DNA from: Brachionus koreanus
Taxonomy: Eukaryota; Rotifera; Eurotatoria; Ploima; Brachionidae
Length of the DNA: 29,503 nt
Direction: 5' to 3'
Assembly: GCA_016987375.1 (NCBI GenBank)
Contig: PJRA01000040.1
Location: forward strand, 152,752-182,254
Position 1 is the first letter of the stretch. Each line of letters opens with the position of its first letter. This document shows, one piece after another, positions 1 to 9,727 of the stretch. The notes beneath the pieces are model-generated. The model worked only from the letters and a program-made list of their open reading frames with translations, searched no databases and had not been told where the DNA came from. A program made the position numbers and the translations under genes.

Positions 1-1000
1 GGAAGGTGTTCAGACTTCTTTCATCAGATTCACACATTCCCCAACATTCACTTCCGTACATCAGTGTTGCTTTTACTACAGAAATGTACAGTTTGAGTTT
101 TGTTTCCTTGCTATAGCTGGTTGATTTCCAAGCTGGTCGGAGTCTAGCAAAGGTAATCTTTGCTTTAGCAAGTCTTTTCTTAATGTCTTAATTGTGCTCC
201 CATTGTTGTACTAATGGTGCTTCCTAAGTATGTAAATTCGTTTACACACTCGACTTGTGAATCGTCAATGGTGCTCGGGCTGTCTAATTTAGTGTTTATG
301 CACATTACTTTTGTTTTGGCCACATTAATTTCGAGTCGAGTTGGTTTAGCGTTGTTCCCCAAATCTTGTGTTTTCATATGCATATTTTCTTCTGTACTAG
401 ATATTTAACACCAAATCATCCGCAAAGTCTAAGTCTTCAAGCTTGGTGGTTAACCCCCATTGTATACCCCTGGCACTGACAGTTGTTTTCTTCATTACAT
501 AATCAATTACTATTAGAAATAGTGTTGGAGAGAGAACGCACCCTTGCCAATGAATTTAAGATACAAGGGTCTGTTCCATTCGATACTTTTGCTCTATGAT
601 GTTCCTAAGTGCAAATATCTGGTCTATGCATCCTCTCCCTCGTCTAAATCCTGCTTGTTCTTCTCTGAGTGTAGCATCCAAAGAGTTTCTGATTCTTTCC
701 AGAATTATGCTGCAGAACGCCTTGCTTGCTATTCGTAGCAGTGTCATTCCTCTCCAATTATCACAGATCATTTTGTTGCCTTTCTTTGGAAGTTTGACTA
801 TCAGTCCTTTTGACCAGTCCTCTGGTATAATTTCTTGTCGCCATATTCTGCTGAAGAGATCAAGTAGTACTCCTATTGTGATCCTACCATCAACTTTCAA
901 CATTTCTGCTGTTATCCCGTCAATACCGGGGGCTTTTCTATTTTTTAGAGTCTTTATAGCAGTTTCTATTTCTTTTTGGCTTAGAACTTCAGTGTCAATA
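1..1000 (-). pseudogene. RTE/CFDP2-like LINE, decayed, cut by window edge
   Basis: This is a reverse-transcriptase fossil read on the minus strand in several frames. From high to low coordinates it shows the pre-RT motif LKNRKAPGIDGITAEMLKVD (about 895-960), the fingers region with KLPKKGN, NWRGMTLL and EEQAGFRRGRGCIDQIFALR (about 600-830), then a jump to GCVLSPTLFLIVIDYVM (about 480-545), the catalytic FADD box (415-426), KTKVMCINTK and EFTYLGSTIS (about 225-320), and in another frame the thumb/C-terminal part with RLAKAKITFARLRPAW and LMYGSECWG (about 10-180). The palm-A segment with its catalytic Asp is missing at about 550, so this copy is internally deleted as well as frameshifted. It continues beyond position 1. 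The motif set matches animal endonuclease-RT proteins often labelled craniofacial development protein 2-like; that clade name is from memory. Confidence 0.88.
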
Positions 1001-2106
1001 TCGAAATTTAGACAAAAAAAACCGAAATTTAGACATTTTTTAAAAATTTTTTGTTTAGTCTTTTATTTTTAAAGAAAGAAAAAAAATTTTGTAAGTTTTA
1101 CTTTTTTTTACCTTTTTTTACGTAAATTATGGTAAATTTTAATTAAAAAGAGTAAAAATACGGAAAATAATGAAAATTTTTTAAAAAAGCCTCGCTAGTT
1201 TGTGCGCATCTGATAAATATGGGGCCTGGCGTAAACGGCGATAACGAATCTACAAAATCAATTTTTTGTATTTTAGAATGAACTTTTAGAATCAACTTTT
1301 AATTGCCTCTAAATTGCTTAAAAAATTACTCAATTTTAATGTTGATTCTTTTTCTTTAATTTAATTCGCTTAAATCATTTTTTGAATTCTGAATATTTAA
1401 GTTTTATTTTCGAGTTTTTTTTAAAATTTTTTAATTAAAATTTAAAATAATTTTCAAAAAATTGAAAAGCACTCAATTCTAAAGTTCAGCCTTATGAATT
1501 TTACTGAATTTATGGCGATATTTTCTTATTGTAGAGTCACAGATTTTTACATTTAATTTTTTTTTATTTGAAAAGAAATTTCTGTTTTTTTCTACAAATT
1601 ATTAGATAATAAAATTTCAAATTATAGCTTTAAAAATTACTTTAATGTAATCTACAAATTTTTTTTCAACATCACTTCTAGTGACCCTCTCTCTTTTTTT
1701 GTTTTTTTCTGAAAGGATCCTTTTAATATACTAAACAAAAGATTAAAAAATGTTTTATTTTTAACTTAAAGATGAAATAATACGCTTGTTGATGGAACAG
1801 CTTGTTTGCAATTTTGAAAGCTTCAAATTTTTTCTTATACGCTTTGGCTTATTATTTTTTTTATTCAAATAAAAAATTTGCTTTTTAAATGTTTCTCTTT
1901 TGCTTTCTTTATTTTTTCCACGAGCTTCACAAAAACGTTTGAAAGGGGCCATAACTAATTTAGCTATATAAAACTGTTGAAATTTATTTTTTTCATTTTA
2001 TTTTCTGAAGGATTATATAGTAAAATGACTCCTAAGCCAAACTAAAAAATGAAAAAAAATCAAAAAGAAAAACAAAAAATGAGGATGAAGTTATTACAAC
2101 TAGTGA
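1001..2106. other. AT-rich spacer, no gene recognised
   Basis: Long A and T runs with no credible coding sequence. A 63-codon minus-strand ORF at 1761-1952 is lysine-rich low-complexity sequence and is not called. A locally GC-richer patch lies at about 1190-1250. An imperfect hairpin is visible at 1288-1305 / 1331-1349, with AGAATCAAC on one arm and GTTGATTCT on the other. Confidence 0.6.
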
Positions 2107-2328
2107 TTCCGAACATTAGCGAAAGTAAGCAAAAAAGTTGAGAAAGAAGATGATTTAGAAATGATTGCAATCATATACGAAATAAAAAACGACAAATATC
2201 CGTTTCATCTCTTAAATCAGGTGCCAGGTAGTATTGATATTATTAAAATTCTCGAACCACTCGAAAAGCATGAGTTTTTTTTTAAATCAAATGGTTTATT
2301 ATTTAAAATTTCAAAAATTTCCTTTTAG
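2107..2328 (+). pseudogene. degenerate ORF fragment, unknown family
   Basis: A 73-codon open stretch of more complex composition than its surroundings, with an acidic/lysine start (KVSKKVEKEDDLEMIAIIYE) and a middle part reading PFHLLNQVPGSIDIIKILEP. Upstream, in another frame at about 2075-2118, is KNEDEVITTSDSEH, ending in a stop, which suggests a frameshift. Downstream, at about 2570-2660, another frame reads KETNGLCFNSVEKALSSLNE before a stop. I do not recognise the family. The setting between LINE fragments suggests a decayed transposon ORF. It could also be chance coding in a low-GC region. Confidence 0.3.
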
Positions 2329-2858
2329 CTTTTACAAGGAACAAGAATATCTTTTGTGCATGAACATGAAAAAAAACATTTAATTGTTAATGCAACGATT
2401 CAATGCTCAAAAATATTCCTAAAACAAAAGTAGCATTGTTAAAAATACCTATGCAAGACTTTTGAAAATTTTATCAAACTTAAAAATTTAATTTTTTATT
2501 TAAGATTTTTATTATCAAAGTTTATGCATAGACTTTTATTATTGAATTACATTCTTTATTTTTTAAAGAAACTAACGGCCTGTGTTTTAATTCAGTTGAA
2601 AAAGCTTTATCTTCATTGAACGAGAATTTGACTCTGATCAAAAAATATCTTGCCTGATATTAGCAACTGATTTTTTAGGGTGTCCATGTATAAAAAATTC
2701 CAGGTATTGTTAAGGTGTGGTACAATTATTGTACCCTTAAAAATGAATGTTCTAAAAGAATTTTTTTTTATGAATTTTATTCAAGTATTTTTAAATAGAG
2801 TTTTGGAGAAGTTTTTTTTTTGGAGAAAGCTAAAAAAATATTCTTTTGGATGGTATAG

Positions 2859-3690
2859 TTTATTTATTTATTTAATTAAAGTTTAAGCCCCATGGACAAA
2901 TTGAAATAAGAATAATGGACAGTTAAATATCCATTTTAAAATTAAGTAAAAAACTCAGTTTCATATATTTTATATTTATAGTATAATTTAAGGAAGTTTT
3001 CCTTCCCAAGGCTACTCAGAATGGATCTAAGTCCTTCTTCTCAAACTCAGTTTCATGTTATTTACAAAAAAATGATTAAGATTATTCAATATACAATATT
3101 CTATTAAATAAAAATAGTATTTTATCGAGTCGGTTAGACCAGAGTTGCTACATTCGAGGCACCATTCAATCAAAAGAACACTGAATGCTAAATCGTATTC
3201 AGTGCATTTTATATGAGTCTTCTACTTTTGATAGCTGTTTAATAAAAGAAGTATTCTCTCTATCAAATAACTTATAATCTTTCCTTAAGTATTCAAAAAC
3301 GTTTTTACATAATTGGTTATTAAAAATTTGTTTGACAAAGAATATTTTATGCTTATAGTAAATTTGTCTAATTGAATCCAATTTTAATGCTTTGTTCAAA
3401 GTTTTTGTTTTTGTAAATTTACTGAGTCCAATAAATCGTTTTATTAAAATATTTTGCCTTATATCAAATTCCTTTAAACTCTTTTCATTAATGAAGATAT
3501 TCTCTAATGATACCTAAATATTTATTGAGAGAACTGTTTGTATAGGAAAAGTATAGTTTCTGTGTTCATTAATTTTGGTTTGCATCCAACACTATTTAGG
3601 GAGTAAAAACTCTTTTCAACTTTTTTCATCAAGTTTATATTATATGTTCTAAATTTTCTAGACATTAGTGTATAAAATCGAATTTTCTAC
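2859..3690 (-). pseudogene. LINE 3' portion (C-terminal domain, 3' UTR, AAAT tail)
   Basis: An open minus-strand frame from about 3516 down to 3199 encodes the post-RT C-terminal region of a LINE: FDIRQNILIKRFIGLSKF, then LNKALKLDSIRQIYYKHKIF and KQIFNNQLCKNVFEYL. The QN-LI-(R/K) block followed by a -ALKL- block matches the C-terminal part of the plus-strand LINE at 4442-4720 (LNINQNNLIRHMFYLRSN, then LKVLKLF). The 3' end is marked, on the minus strand, by GGGGCTTAAAC, TTTAATTAAA and a TAAATAAATAAAC tail (2859-2891). The plus-strand LINE ends with the same design. The copy is 5'-truncated and inactive. Confidence 0.7.
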
Positions 3691-3699
3691 TGCTTTATA

Positions 3700-5087
3700 T
3701 TATCTGTTTTATTTGTCATAATTGCATAATAAATTTAACCCAAATATTAGAAAAACTAATCCTTTATAACTCACCTGAGCTCTATAAAGTTAGCTAGAAT
3801 CAATTTGGTTTCAGAAAAAAAACTTCGTGCAATCATGCCTTTTTTGTAGTAAAAGAGACCATACTCAACTATGTTCCAAAAGGGTCGGGTATTAAGGATG
3901 CCTCCCTTGATGCTGAAAAAGCATTTGACAAAGTTTGGAGGGATGGACTTTTCTCTAAGCTACTCTCAAGAATTAATATTTGTTTTTGGGTATCATTAAA
4001 AAAATACTGTGACTCATCAAGAGCTTTAGTATGTTTAAATGATAATCTCTCTGATATATTTCAAGTTGAATGTGGTGTTAAGCAAGGTGGAATTTTATAT
4101 CGATTCCTTTTCGATATTTTTATTAAAGATCTAATTGAAGAATGCTTAGAAAAGAATTTGGGTGGCATTTTTAATAATCTTAATGTTTCAATAATTGTCT
4201 ATGCAGATGATATTATTCTTATTAGTCCGATCGATAGCCATCTCCAAATTTTATTAGATATTTGCAGTAACTATGGTCAAAAATGGAGACTAAAATTTAA
4301 CCCATGCAAATCTAAAATAATTACTTTTGGCCCTATCCTATTTAACTGTGACTTCTTTTTGAGTGATAATAAGATGAATTTTTGTCACTAGTATAGAATA
4401 TCTTAGTTTCATTATCAACTCCAATCTAGATTTTAACATATTTGCAATGGAAAAAATTTAGTCAAGTCCAAAAGTTATTCTTCTCAGCGTCTTTTTTGTT
4501 GAACAAAATGAGCCACGTCTCTCCCTCACTAAAAAGTTTTATCTACAAATCTTTTTGCTTATCCCAATTTACTTATGGATTAGAAAAATTAACACTAGAC
4601 AACAAAACCATCAAAACTCTCAACATTAACCAGAACAATCTTATTAGACATATGTTTTACTTGAGATCTAATTGTCACATGTCTGGAATTCTAAAAGTTT
4701 TAAAACTCTTCGAAAATTGACCAACTCTATCTTTTTTCAAAGATGTCCTTTTTTATCTCTATTAGGTTCAACGCCTTAGCTTTAAAAATTTTTCAGTATA
4801 TATGTTGTAATATCCTCAACAGTTCTCCTCTTTCCTTTGGAAATATAGTATTGGTAAGCTTAAATTGGATCTTAAGCGTCACTTTTACATTCGTGACGGT
4901 ATCTTGGACTCTAATGAGCTTTGTAAAATTCAAAATCCTTCTTAATGAATTAATTAAACCAAATTAAATCAATTCACTTTTTCTGGTCCAGAGGAATTTA
5001 CTTTAAATATGTGTAACTATTTTTCTACTTTTAATTTTACTTCTCCTAATGGAGGTTAATTTGAATTAAATAAAATAAATAAATAAG
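3700..5087 (+). pseudogene. LINE reverse transcriptase, 5'-truncated and frameshifted
   Basis: A well-preserved RT core in one frame from 3798 to 4391. The fingers box QFGFRKKTSCNHAFF is followed by motif A SLDAEKAFDKVW with the catalytic Asp, motif B GVKQGGIL (here YRF where SPF is usual), and motif C YADDIILIS at about 4200. A single stop separates it from an upstream in-frame stretch ILEKLILYNSPELYKVS. Past 4391 the frame shifts: SIEYLSFIINSNLDFN (about 4391-4438), then the C-terminal domain at 4442-4720 with FIYKSFCLSQFTYGLEKL and LNINQNNLIRHMFYLRSN. The 3' end is GGAGGTTAATTTGAATTAAA followed by an AAATAAATAAAT tail ending about 5087. It is a 5'-truncated dead copy with a recognisable target-primed 3' tail. 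Confidence 0.9.
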
Positions 5088-5487
5088 AAAATTTTGTTTT
5101 ATTTTATTTAAAAGCAAACGCTTGATAATTGAAATAATTTCTCATCAAATATTATTATATGAATAAATGTAGATAATGACAGAATAGAGAAATTATCTGA
5201 CATTTTATCTGACATTTTATTTTATTCTGAGCAATTAGAACGAACGAATGTATGTTTCACTTCAAAAGAATTCAACTAGAAGAGCAATGACAAAAGTAGA
5301 AGAACTGAAAGGGATTGAACTTCTTTCTTATCCTTCTGATCTTTTTTATTGAGCCAAGACCAAGCCAAACAAGATAAAAACATATTTTTTTTCTAAAAAG
5401 GGAATAAAATTTTGTAATTTTACAAATTAAAAATTAATTTAAACACTAAACCTGAGACGATCTTTTATTTCACATTAAAAAAAAAAA
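5088..5487. other. spacer with K2P 3' flank
   Basis: No gene is seen. On the minus strand an AATAAA hexamer (5464-5469) lies 19 nt past the K2P stop codon and is the likely polyadenylation signal of that gene. Confidence 0.6.
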
Positions 5488-6729
5488 TTAACAAGACGTT
5501 CTTCTTGTAATTTTATTAATTTTAAAATTTTGCTCATTCGCAAATTTCCTCAAGTGTTTAATATCATTGTATTCTTGCACAATGTTGTCAGTTTTCAAAT
5601 CATAATATCGACTAATATGCTCTATTTGTGACAAAGGCTTTCTTTTTATACCGAAATAATATCTTTCCTGTTTAGTTTTTATGCGAACAAATTTTTTTCT
5701 AAAATAGCTTTTAGTACCAAATTTAAGTCTATTAGTGCACAGTCTACAGCACAAGAATATGTCATCACATGAACAAACCGACTTATCGTCAGCGAGAGCA
5801 GTCAAATTGGGCTTTTCATCAATAAAAGTGACTACGTCTTGATTGTTTACTGTTGATATGACGTCACCAATAAGCATCTTTTGAATTTGCTCTTGTTTTT
5901 TCATTTTGATTCTAATTCTTTTGCGCAAATTTTCTTCACTATTTATATTCACCAGATATAAAACTAATAAATTAGTTGATGAGGCAAGAATTGTTAAGCC
6001 CGTGGTTATAAAAAATATTGTGAATGCAACATAAATAGGATTGTGACGTAAATAGTTGTTTTTCTGCAGTGGCACAAAGTCTCCAAAACCAATGGTAGTG
6101 AGAGTGATGAAGGAATAATAGATGGCGTCAAAATAGCTCCAGCCCTCGTATACCGAAAACACATACGAGGCCGTTAGAACAAGCACTAAAGTAAGCATCG
6201 ATTCGGCTACAATCAAATCCTTGTTGGACGCGCTTTTATGCTTAAATTTATAAAATCTAAAATCGATTAATTTTATTTTTTTTATCAAATAGTTTAAAAA
6301 GCCGTTTAGTCTCTCGCCGACTGATTGAAACATAATAAGTGAGACTGGAATGCCGAACAAAATGTAAATGATGCAAAAAAACTTGCCTATGCCAGTATTA
6401 GGTGTTGAATGACCGTAGCCAATTAATGCCAGAGCCAAAGTGCAAAAGAAAAACGAACCGCCGAATTCCCACTGAGAGCTTCTGTTGAAATGAGCCTTGC
6501 GTATTATAAGTTTGTACAAATTTTCGAATTCGTTGTCGGACATATTTATTTGCTGTTTAAATTTAACTATATGATTGTTAAGCTTTTGACGATTTAGCTG
6601 CTCGTTGGGCGACTCCAGAGAATCGAACACAGCTGCTCCGGTCAGCAAATAGACCAGTGTACAAACAACTAGTGATACAGTTCTAATATTTTGTCTTTTA
6701 ATTGAAAAATTCGAAAAATTCTCATCCAT
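5488..6729 (-). CDS. KCNK3/9-like: TASK-type two-pore-domain potassium channel
   Basis: A 413-residue single-exon K2P leak channel of the plasma membrane, with four membrane helices (about 17-35, 117-138, 173-193, 231-262) and two pore loops. The N-terminus KRQNIRTVSL..YLLTGAAVFDSLE, the filter-1 flank GYGHSTPNTG, MFQSVGERLN after TM2, and filter 2 TTIGFGDFVPLQ are TASK hallmarks. His107 after GYG corresponds to the TASK extracellular pH sensor. After TM4, VLYLVNINSEE replaces the TASK VLRFMT gating element. The protein ends in RRTSC, like the terminal RRxSV 14-3-3/ER-exit motif of TASK-1/3. Filter 1 reads LIGYG, with Leu102 in place of the near-universal Thr. Start: Met1 precedes the conserved KRQN block by ten residues and no upstream exon is needed. 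An AATAAA lies 19 nt past the stop. Confidence 0.95.
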   Translation of the reverse strand: MDENFSNFSIKRQNIRTVSLVVCTLVYLLTGAAVFDSLESPNEQLNRQKLNNHIVKFKQQINMSDNEFENLYKLIIRKAHFNRSSQWEFGGSFFFCTLALALIGYGHSTPNTGIGKFFCIIYILFGIPVSLIMFQSVGERLNGFLNYLIKKIKLIDFRFYKFKHKSASNKDLIVAESMLTLVLVLTASYVFSVYEGWSYFDAIYYSFITLTTIGFGDFVPLQKNNYLRHNPIYVAFTIFFITTGLTILASSTNLLVLYLVNINSEENLRKRIRIKMKKQEQIQKMLIGDVISTVNNQDVVTFIDEKPNLTALADDKSVCSCDDIFLCCRLCTNRLKFGTKSYFRKKFVRIKTKQERYYFGIKRKPLSQIEHISRYYDLKTDNIVQEYNDIKHLRKFANEQNFKINKITRRTSC

Positions 6730-7904
6730 TTGACTTGTTCTATTCTAATTCTAGTTAAATTTAAAAATTTTTGATTTCGTTTCATCAGTGAAAAATTGTT
6801 TTTATTACTGAAATATCATGACTAAAGATAATTAAATCTTAAAAAATCAATTTTATTATCACGTAAAATAATATTATCTAGATTTTATTAACATTAAATT
6901 TTCATGATGAGTGATTGAGAAATAATGAATACCATTGGGAGCGATTAAGACAAGCATTGGCTGAAAAATCTCTCAACTGCTTTAATTAGCTTGTAGTTAA
7001 AGCAGCACTAAAATAATGCTATTTAAAACTTGGAAAAAAATCTTATCGAAAAACTTACAAGCAGGTTTACTTTTAAATGATTTGAATAAAATTTGCAAAT
7101 TAAACAATTCAAAATAAGGTCTGGTAATTTTGAATAAATTTTTTAAAGCGTATTAATCAAAAAGACTCGAAGCAAAAAATTTATTTAGACAAAAAAAAAA
7201 AAAAAAAAAAAAAAGAGTAGCTAAATTTTAAATTTTTCCTGATTTTTTTGTTGTTCTGATAATTGAATGAAATTTGAGAAAAAAAATCGATTGCTAGAAT
7301 TTTTTTTTCAATTTGCAACTTCCATAAAATAAAGCAGATTACGCGAATTAAATTTGCTTGAAAAAAACATAAAAATTACATTGACAATTTTAATTAAAAA
7401 ATATTCAACTTAATAAGAAACAAAAATTCTCAATCACAATCGTATGTCTGCTTATTACTTATTTCTTTTTTTAAAAAAGTTGTATATTTTTAATTTTAGC
7501 ATGTTTGTAATTCAAGTTGTATTTAAGTCATATTGTATTTTAAAATAAACAGAATTCAATGCTCTTCTAATTAATAAAATTTTTAATTCTTTGTTTTTTT
7601 AATTCTAAAAAAATTTTCAAAAAAGAAAACTTTAGATAAAAATATTGAAATTTATTAATTAAATAAATTTTTGGTTTTAAAATTAATTTTTTTTTTTTTT
7701 TGATTTGGACTGTTACACCAGAAGGTCTTCAGCCTAGTTTATTTAAAGCAAAATATACTATAAAGTAAAAGTCTGAAAATAAAATAGAATAAAATGAGTC
7801 TAAAATTTTGTGTTTGAATGGACAAAATAATGTTCTAATCGAAAGAACACGACCATTTGCGAATCGAAGGTACTCTTTAAAATTAATTTTAAAATCAATT
7901 TTAG
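6730..7904. other. AT-rich spacer
   Basis: No gene is recognised. It contains a poly-A run at about 7190-7214 and a small hairpin, CTGCTTTAA (6977-6985) with TTAAAGCAG (6997-7005). The end near 7700-7900 may include the 5' part of the mariner relic, but I could not identify its terminal inverted repeat. Confidence 0.5.
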
Positions 7905-8442
7905 TGATGATACGAGTCTTTAAAGGAAGAAAGGATCAGGTAGACTGGTTGTTGAGAGCAATCAAAAGCTTAGTCCTCGCCAATTATCAAATGACTTTAC
8001 TCATCATAATCGACGATATCTAGTCAGCTTAATTTGATTAGCAAAGCTAACAAACGTTGTTGTGTTGTTCCTCATGATTTGACAGAATGATATTCAACGA
8101 CCCATTTAAATTCTTAGAAAATTACTTTAAAAATCCTAGATGAAAAACTTATCATTGCTTGAGATGAAAATTAGATCTTTTTTTACCATCACAATAAAAA
8201 AGAATCAATGGATTCATTTCAGCCAGTAGCGAAAAGAAGTCACTTTAATAAAAAGGTAATGTTGTGTGTTAGATGAAATTTACTAATGGTAATACACTTT
8301 GAGCTGGTTTCAGACGATAATGCTTAAGATGCAGAACTTAATTTCCAATAATTTGAACGAATGTATGCTTATTTTCAAAAAAATATGAAGGAAGAAAAGC
8401 AAAAAGCAGCTTTATTTTATCAAAATGACTATAACGTGAACA
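7905..8442 (+). pseudogene. mariner-family transposase fossil
   Basis: Decayed cut-and-paste transposase in two frames. The N-terminal DNA-binding part (about 7924-8030) reads RKKGSGRLVVESNQKL and SPRQLSNDF, matching the mariner LED-x-GSGRP..R-ELA region. The catalytic part (about 8050-8440) contains VVPHDLTE, then in one frame from 8139 the first catalytic box as IIA-stop-DEN (family CDEKW), KRSHFNKKVMLCV (family KVMLCVWW, with the tryptophans now R and stop), IHFELVSDDNA-stop-DAELN, and ALFYQNDYN where the family has QDNA(R)PH. Several internal stops replace tryptophan or glutamine codons. The C-terminal third is absent; the sequence runs into an unrelated AT-hook ORF at 8440. Confidence 0.85.
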
Positions 8443-8631
8443 CCTCCATCATCATCATCTGCAGATGATGAATATGAAAATGAAGCAGCTGTCGACCAAG
8501 AGTCTATCGAATCAATAGTCGATGAGAAAACATATTTTTCTGAAGCAACAGTCATTGATGTGGAATTACCAAGAAAACGAGGAAGGCCAAAGAAATCAAC
8601 AACTCAGATAAAAAAAACAAGAAAAAACTAA
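8440..8631 (+). CDS. short AT-hook ORF, C-terminal fragment of unknown protein
   Basis: A 63-residue open stretch without its own ATG, opening right after a TGA. It begins TPPSSSSADDEYENEAAVDQ, is acidic and serine-rich, and ends with the AT-hook-like box PRKRGRPKKSTTQIKKTRKN before a TAA. This is typical of a C-terminal tail: an acidic linker followed by a minor-groove-binding RGRP core. It directly abuts the mariner fossil in the same orientation, so it may be the end of a second inserted transposon ORF or the last exon of a lost gene. No acceptor with a good pyrimidine tract is visible at its left edge. Similar GRxxK..AL tails occur at 12162-12200 and 24487-24609 on the minus strand. Confidence 0.4.
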   Translation, partial: TPPSSSSADDEYENEAAVDQESIESIVDEKTYFSEATVIDVELPRKRGRPKKSTTQIKKTRKN

Positions 8632-8902
8632 TCTTTTTTTTGTTTGGCAATTATTTCATTTTTTAAATATTGCTTGTTCATTTTTTCTTTTAAATAAATA
8701 TTTTTATCTCTAAAATAGGTTTTTTTATAGTAGACCTTACAATAGACCTTTCTTCTTCTGGTTATCATCTTTTTTGCTTTTTTTCAAAAGCTGTAAATGG
8801 TCACAAAACCTTTGACAATTTATTAGAAATTGATTTGTTAAAAAGATATCATTTTTTTAGTAAGCAAAATTCAAGCGTTCTTTATTTAATAAATAATATC
8901 AG

Positions 8903-8943
8903 TTAAATCCAATTGTTAATAAATAATATCCAATTGGATTTAA
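8903..8943. repeat. perfect 13-bp inverted repeat with flanking direct repeat
   Basis: TTAAATCCAATTG (8903-8915) is the exact reverse complement of 8931-8943, with a 15-nt loop. The motif TTAATAAATAATATC occurs twice in direct orientation, at about 8886-8900 and 8916-8930. It may be the remnant of a short hairpin element. Confidence 0.6.
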
Positions 8944-8998
8944 ACATATGTGTCCTGTTACTCTCTTTTTCATTGTTTCTTTATGAAGAATTTAATGA

Positions 8999-9350
8999 TG
9001 TCACGATGCATTTAAGGCATCGATAGACACAGAAATGTTAGTCAATCTTCGTAGCTTTAGTTTCTGATTTTTGAGGGGCAAATTTTTTGCCTCTTAGAAT
9101 TTTTAATTATATTAGACCAGAAAATATATAGATGAATATATTCAAGAAATGGCTATATAAATATAACCAATAATGAGACTTTAAAGTCTCTATGATTCAC
9201 TATCTGAATGTTCTTCTCAACCAGCTATTTGTTTGTCTTGAATTCTGTGAATAAATGTACAGGAATTTCAGTTTATGATAAAGAGTAACTCTCAGTTTAT
9301 ATTTCTATCTGTGGATTCATCCATACAAACCTGCTCTCAGTCCAGTACAA
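8999..9350 (+). repeat. possible solo LTR
   Basis: The stretch starts TGTCACGATGC, contains a short palindrome GATGCATTTAAGGCATC, a stem GAGGGGCAAA..TTTGCCTC (about 9073-9096), a TATA-like box CTATATAAATATA (about 9153-9165), and an AATAAA (about 9250) roughly 95 nt later. It ends near CCAGTACA. This order of promoter and poly-A signals is what a compact LTR shows. No matching target-site duplication, second LTR or gag/pol fragment is visible, so the call is tentative. Confidence 0.25.
9175..9190. repeat. 16-bp perfect palindrome
   Basis: GAGACTTTAAAGTCTC reads identically on both strands. It lies just downstream of the TATA-like box of the LTR-like stretch. The function is unknown. Confidence 0.7.
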
Positions 9351-9727
9351 TAAAATTCATTGATATTCTAAGAAATTGTTTTTTTCGAGATAAATTTTAA
9401 TTTCATAAAAGTATCTTAAACTAGATTCGTAAATATAAATTAAGTAATTTTGATAAAATAAAATAAATTAAAAAGTTACTTTTTAAGCATTCTTGATAAA
9501 CTCTTTTTTAAAACTAAATAAATTAAATCTTATGAAAATTTCATATTTTTGTACGAATTAATTTTTTTAACTTGCTAACTGAATTAAATAGTAAATAATG
9601 GTCAATTAAATTTTAGTGTTATATTTTTTAATACATTGTGGAATAGGTTTTGATTAAAGACTTTTGATTAAAAATTGATTTTTTTTTATCTTTATTATAT
9701 TTTAGAGCATTGAGTACATAAAAAAGA

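Noticed and set aside
1761..1952. 63-codon lysine-rich minus-strand ORF
   Set aside because: Low-complexity Lys/Asn composition typical of chance ORFs in A-rich DNA; no motif, no neighbour support.
3121..3170. tRNA-like string with GGTTAGACC and ATTCGAGG
   Set aside because: No acceptor-stem pairing or complete T-arm could be drawn; it lies in a LINE 3' UTR.
2859..5087. A single LINE inverted by twin priming
   Set aside because: Both halves have their own 3' UTR and AAAT tail, so two insertions are more likely.
7190..7214. Poly-A run as a retrogene tail
   Set aside because: No upstream coding remnant on the plus strand; homopolymers of this size are common throughout the window.
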